Source: Phialocephala subalpina (Eukaryota > Ascomycota > Leotiomycetes > Helotiales > Mollisiaceae). Taken from it: DNA of 64,000 nt. This document shows positions 58,701 through 64,000 of this stretch, piece by piece; positions within the stretch are counted from its first letter, which is position 1; each line of letters begins with the position of its first letter. Where the stretch lies: NCBI GenBank assembly GCA_900073065.1, contig FJOG01000017.1, positions 554,149 to 618,148 on the forward strand. The letters are read 5' to 3'. The notes below the pieces were generated by a model, which worked only from the letters and a program-made list of their open reading frames with translations, ran no database searches and was not told the origin of the DNA. Made by a program: the position numbers and the translations under genes.

Positions 58701-61010
58701 TCTGAGCGAGAGAAATTAGGGAGATGCTTTTCTGATCTGATCGTGGAGCCGGGCTCGCTTCACGAGGAGCATCAACAATCAAAGATCAATCGCTATCGAT
58801 ATTCTCTCGTCAAGCCAGACCCACCGCCCGGCTTCTCTTTTCTCGATTCGCAAATTGTGGTAGGAGAGCCTATTGTCGTATCGGACGAGAATGGTCATTT
58901 TGCCCTTGCAAATGGGTTCGTCACTCATGTTCGCAAGAAGCGCATCACTGTTGCAGTGGATCGAAGGCTACACAACGCTCGCATTCGACAGCCAGGGTTT
59001 GACGAAACCGACAACCAAGTCTTTGCAAGTATTATGGAAGTTGTTCAAGAGGGATCCACCATGGCAGACGCCGAAGGAAAGATCTATGAAGAGCCCGTGA
59101 GGTACAGGCTCGACAAGGACGAATTCAGTAACGGAATGGCCACTGTCCGAAACAATCTCATCCAGACCATGGCTGATGGACCATTCGGATCCCGTCAGAT
59201 TCGCGGTCTAGTTGTAGACCTGAACGCACCGAGATTCAAGTCACAAGCCACCGCATATACATTGAAAGACCGGGAAAACATCAATATCGATCAGAGGCGA
59301 GCAATTCAGAAAGTGATGAGCGCTGAAGATTATGCCCTTGTTCTCGGCATGCCTGGTACTGGCAAGACAACTACTATTGCCCATATCATTCGAGCTTTAG
59401 TTTCACAGGGCAAGAGCGTCTTACTCACATCATATACGCACACTGCTGTTGACAACATCCTTCTGAAGCTCAAAGATGACAGCATTCCAATCTTGCGTAT
59501 CGGGACGCTTTCGAAGATCAGCTCAGAGGTTCAAGAATTCGCAACACTTGCAGCAACCAAGAAGGATTCTTTCGAGGAAATCCGACATGCCTGGCACGAT
59601 ACTCCCATCGTAGCAACGACGTGCCTGGGAATCAACCACGCAATCTTCAACGAACGAACCTTCGACTACTGCATCGTCGACGAAGCCTCACAGATTACTC
59701 TCCCCGTCTGCCTCGGACCCATCCGTCTTGCCCGAACCTTCATCCTCGTTGGAGACCACAACCAACTACCACCCCTCGTCCAAAACGAAGAAGCCCGTAC
59801 CGGAGGCCTAGATATAAGTCTCTTCAAGCACCTCTCCGACATGCACCCCAGCTCAGTCGTCTACCTAGAACATCAATACCGCATGTGCGAAGACGTAATG
59901 GCCCTCTCCAACAACTTAATCTACAACGGTCGTCTCAAATGCGGCAGCCAGGAAGTCGCGAAACGAAGCATTATAATTCCTAACATGGACGGACTAAGAT
60001 CTCACCACTTCTCACCCTCGACTCTTTCTCGGAGCCAGAGAACTATTTGTTCGGGTTCAAATCATGGACACTGCTGGATTCGCACCCTTCTTGATCCTGA
60101 GACGAAAGTCTCGTTCATTAACACCGATCCTTTACTCCCCTTGTCAAGAGAAGAAGCGAAGGGAAACAGGATCGTTAACCCAACAGAAGCAACCTTAATA
60201 ACACAACTCGTTCTCTCCCTCCTCAGCGCCGGCGTCCCTGCCTCCTCTATCGGCGTCATGACACATTACCGCTCCCAACTTGCCCTTCTAAAACACAGTC
60301 TTCGCAACCATCCTGATGTGGAAATGCATACCGCAGATAGATTCCAGGGCCGTGACAAGGAGATCATCCTCCTTTCCCTAGTTAGATCCAACGAAGTGAA
60401 ATCTATAGGAGAGCTTTTGAAGGATTGGAGGAGGATTAATGTGGCGTTTACGAGGGCGAAGACTAAGTTGCTTGTTGTGGGGAGTAAGGAGACCTTGAAG
60501 GGTCATGGGAATGGGGACGAAGAGATGGTGGCAAAATTTGTTAAATTGATGGAGGAGAAGGAGTGGGTGTTTGATCTTCCTAAGAATGCCCTGGAAGATC
60601 ATCTCTTCGACAGCCATGTCAGCCAGACTCAAGGGAGCGCGCTTGGTAGTATGCCTCCACCGCCTCCTGTGTTTAGCCCGGGGAAGAGGAGAGGTATCAT
60701 CAAGATTAACGAGGATGAGAAGGAGAACAGCCCGAGTAAGGAAAAGTGGAAGGTGATTCACGAGGATGATACCGATGATCAGTTCATGGAGGAAGGCGTT
60801 CACCTCACTCCACACAAGGGAAAGCCTGTCCTAGGCGAAAGCAGATTGAACGTCACGAGTCCGAAGAAACGCATCCGAAAATCAGGAGGTGGAGGATTTG
60901 GAATCACAGAAAAGAGACAACCGAAGAAGACGGTTGTTGGACAGAAGCCGTTCAAGCCACCTCAACGTATGAGTGTGCTTGGCGATATTATGAAAGAGGC
61001 GTTGGGATAA
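55740..61010 (+). CDS. dna2: DNA replication nuclease-helicase Dna2
   Basis: Five exons: 55740-55790, 55853-57298, 57370-57465, 57512-58006 and 58056-61010; 1680 residues. Introns are 46-71 nt and all keep frame. The long N-terminal tail (to about 530) is disordered and acidic with a short basic start. The RecB-like nuclease follows: FGCTRRAVLQDRI (first Fe-S Cys, about 601), FEVKTGKNPTAAHRAQ (PD-(D/E)xK Lys, about 755) and MCSRCYAKVPC (remaining Fe-S Cys, about 840). The SF1B helicase has GMPGTGKTT (Walker A, about 1127), IVDEASQ (Walker B, about 1238), GDHNQLPP, HQYRM, TADRFQGRDKEI and NVAFTRAKTKL. Role: cleaves long flaps during Okazaki fragment processing and resects double-strand breaks. 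All catalytic motifs are intact. The C-terminal 130 residues are basic and disordered. Confidence 0.96.
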
Positions 61011-61176
61011 TTGTATCACTGCATGGTTGGGTACGAAGTATTGTACGGAGTAGGATAAATACAGATTGCATGGGAGCGAGGTGTTCAGGGCATTAGCATT
61101 GGCAAGTTTTTGCATATTGCTAGAGAAGACAAAAGGTTCAGGCTAGTTGTAGCTTGAATAAGTATGATGAATGAGA

Positions 61177-64000
61177 TCATGAACGAGAAGCATTCCCATC
61201 TAGCATTCCGTGAGCTCTTACTTTCTCTGCTGAGAGCTCTTCGTGGACAGTTGGGTCCATGGGGTCGAATCTATCATTTCATTAGCATGTCCTTATTTCA
61301 CTACTATTTAAAACCCTTCTGTTGCTCCCTGCATATATGAGATTGCCCAACCTCCGAGACAGGATGAAAATTAGTAGGATAGAACTCACCCTTGCTCCCC
61401 AACAATCTCCTTAACATACTTTGCCAACAACTCCAACTGCTGCACACAACCAGTCAAGCTCTGACTATAAGAATAACTGTAGATCTGAGACCATTTCCTG
61501 TTTGAGATTATGCGGGATGCGGAATCGGTGGTTGTTATCTGGGATTCTAGAAGGGCCATGTGGTCTAGGAGGGCTTTTCGGGCGAGGGCTGCTGAGGGGA
61601 GGTATCGCTTGGGTCGTTAGTCTTCTTATTTCGCCTTGAATGATGGAAGTATGAAGAGCTCAAGGGAAATATGAGTTAGAAAAGAGAATATACCGGCACG
61701 GGCCTATCGCCTCTCAGTGCACCAGCAAGTACATAAAGATTCATCAAGATAGTAGCAACAGCATCTCTTCGGTAAGAGAGCAGAGACTCAGCTGCTTGTT
61801 CGCTGTCTGATATGTAATGCGGGTGGAAGAACAGAGACGATTGTCTGACTGCAACGAGGTATTCGAAGAAACGCTCACAGGCGTCGATTAGACCTGAGTA
61901 AGGAAGGGGATTGAAGGGGCCACGAAGGCGGATTTCATGCCGTGTTAGACCCTGTGGGAAGGTTTTAGCGAGACTGGAACTTGGAATGGAAGAAACCAAG
62001 GATATTACCAAGATTTGGCGAATGCGGACGAAGCCTTCGCGAAGACGTCCTTCGAGCATTTCTGAATTAATGTTAGACATATGAGAAATTGAAAGAGACT
62101 GGATATTGCCCCACCAGATCTCTCTATGTCCTCCTTCCCAGGCTCCTCCCCTTTCTCATAGTAGACATATTTTGCCACAACACCACGGTAGATGATGCTG
62201 GAGTAGATCAACATAGCAGACAACGCCTTTCGAAGCTCATGTCTCGCAACGAATGGCCATAGGATCCAATTTACAATGACAGCCGCCACTGTGCCGACCA
62301 CGATAGCTAGCCCACGCGTCCATGAGATTTGTACCACAGAGGGTAACCCATCTGCTGCTTTAGCTCCTAAGGAGACGACAATAAATGAAAAGCAGCCTAC
62401 AATTCCAGACCGAGGATGGCCACTTTGTGTGAATCTGTATATCATGGGAATCATATAGATTGCAGCTAATGCCGCCATGACGTATGGATTTCCTTCTCTT
62501 ACACCATATGCTATGCCTCCCCATACCGCTCCTAGAACGCCGCATAGAGCACGGGTGACGAGGTCTTGGAGGTTACCACCAACTCTGAATCATTGTCAGT
62601 ATTCGTAAGAAGTGTTTTACCAAGATTCCAGGCTCACCTAGGGTGGGACATTACCCAGACCATGACGACTGCCCACCAGCTTTCGTTCTCGTTCCACCAG
62701 CCTCTACTCTGATGCAGCCATGCGGGGACGGAGAGTAGTGAAGTCGTAATTGCAACCTTGAGAGCGAATCTCGTCTCGAAGCCCTGGAGACGATGCAAGA
62801 CGACCCACAACTTGTAGCGGAAGCGTTGCTTCTTCGTTGCCTGGGAGTTCCTGTCCATTGCGATGTCTTCCTCTTCTTCATACTTGCCAATGGTGTCTGC
62901 CCTGCCCAAGCTAGCGATATGATCTTCCTCCACCTTGGCTTGAGGATCTTGGTGACGTGGCAAAGGCTTATAAGTATTCGCCATCCCTTTCATGGTCCTT
63001 GCAAGCTGGGTTTGACTTCGGAAGTAGTAGCCTGCCGTAACTCCTCCTCGGTCGTGTCGGACCTGAGCGTTTGTCCTTTGCAACGCCTTGCCGAACGGGT
63101 AGGAAGGAAGGTACAGTCTCCATCCTGGACGCCTCTGCTGCATCTCATTGACTTTGACGAGCAGTGCTTCGACACTGGTAGCTCCAAGTCTGACAGGGTG
63201 TACGAATAGAAAAAGCTCTACAACTTCTGGGTGATTGGAATATGTTGGAGGTAAATCGGGGCTCTGCATGAGGAGTTCCTCTGCCTCGTCATATTTGATC
63301 ATCGCTTTGCGGATCTTGGTGAGAGCGCCAAGAATATCATCAGAGACGTCTTTGGGAGGCCCTAAATATTTTCGGTGCCCAGACATCTCGAGGAGAACTG
63401 CGTCGCAGCTTGCTAGTGAAGAACTCATGCATGACAGAAGCTTAGAAGTTGGATTGGCAAGTCTTCCTGCTATCAGCTTGACGGCTCGCTCTTCTGAACC
63501 AGTTCTGAAAATCGAGGGGCGTTTTCTTGAAGTGTCGATGTCGATGATGGCGTCCTCAGCAACGTCCACCCTCGCCTTCCCATTCCCAGACGGCTTATCT
63601 CCTTTCTCAGAGGTGTCCTTTGCAGGTTCTCCGTTTTTTGTTTGCCCATCCTCAGGTTCATCGAAGTCATCAAAAAGCTGGGTTTGCATCTTAAGAGACA
63701 GGAACGATCTGATGACTGCTTGCATGATGTTCCGAAGAGCCATCATATCGGATGGCTTGAACCGGGTGATAGAGATATCAAGGACTAGATCTCGGTATGC
63801 CTGTGATAGATTGACGAAAGTCCAAGCAAGATTCCTATGCAAAGTGCGGCTATCCGGATGAGGAATTATTAGGCCATCTTGCATCACACGAAAAGCATCA
63901 TGCAATGAAACTGCTAAGAGTCTTGCACCAGCATCTGGAACCACTGCACAACAGACTAGGAGACAGATTACTTGACCAAACAACCATGGGATTCCATAGT
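61177..64000 (-). CDS. Bre4/DUF2421-type multi-pass membrane protein, C-terminal part
   Basis: The gene runs in from the right edge; the frame is open at 64000, so the N-terminus is missing. Visible exons: 64000-62638, 62584-62115, 62061-62009, 61951-61694, 61607-61390 and 61270-61177, with introns of 53-119 nt that keep frame (e.g. QIL to GLTRHEIRLRGPF, and VP to RYLPSAALARKAL). The N-proximal visible part ends the first helix bundle (YGIPWLFGQVICLLVCCAVV), followed by a large cytosolic domain (DUF2422-like) with an acidic insert. A second set of helices follows (ALKVAITTSLLSVPAWL, AVVMVWVMSHPR, LCGVLGAVWGGIAYG, YVMAALAAIYMIPMIYRF, GIVGCFSFIVVSLGA, GLAIVVGTVAAVIVNWILWPFV), then the DUF2421 C-domain. 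The layout is that of fungal putative ER/aromatic-acid-exporter-like (FUSC-type) proteins related to yeast Bre4. Transport substrate unknown. Confidence 0.88.

Overview
The window reads as nuclear DNA of a filamentous ascomycete (Pezizomycotina). Genes are broken by many introns of about 43 to 120 nt, with GT..AG ends and CTAAC/CTGAC-type branch points. The gene set is fungal: a DASH kinetochore subunit, Trs65, Zn2Cys6 regulators, UVDE-type UV endonuclease and a SurE/tubulin-tyrosine-ligase fusion. A leotiomycete is a reasonable guess from the general look of the proteins, but nothing here proves it. Gene models were assembled by hand from splice signals; each multi-exon model keeps one reading frame from start to stop.

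Layout. 0-21 kb is gene dense: the 3' end of a family X DNA polymerase, a large disordered protein, a GNAT acetyltransferase, the divergent pair Trs65/Prp40, then the divergent pair Rli1 (ABCE1)/Chd1. 21-41 kb is gene poor: long non-coding stretches, a 570-base assembly gap, a DHDPS-family aldolase, a worn tandem repeat, a divergent Zn2Cys6 regulator next to a dialkylglycine-decarboxylase-like PLP enzyme, and a decayed membrane-protein gene. 41-64 kb is dense again: UV endonuclease, an unrecognised acidic protein with an uncertain 3' end, DASH Duo1 divergent from an unrecognised nuclear-looking protein, the SurE-TTL protein Pby1, a small Lys-rich basic protein, the mitochondrial 2-oxodicarboxylate carrier divergent from Dna2, and the C-terminal part of a DUF2421/Bre4-type membrane protein that runs off the right edge.

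How the genes relate. Many are housekeeping and independent (splicing, ribosome recycling, chromatin remodelling, vesicle traffic, replication, mitosis). The clearest candidate functional unit is the regulator/decarboxylase pair at 33.7-37.3 kb, which may serve catabolism of 2-aminoisobutyrate-like amino acids. Three promoters (UVE1, DUO1/unknown, DNA2) carry MCB-like CGCG motifs, suggesting cell-cycle control. I found no CRISPR array, rRNA, tRNA or intact transposon, and no clearly new multi-gene system. The most unusual items are a probable GC-AG intron, the multiply broken membrane-protein pseudogene, the divergent regulator/DGD pair, and two conserved-looking proteins I cannot name.
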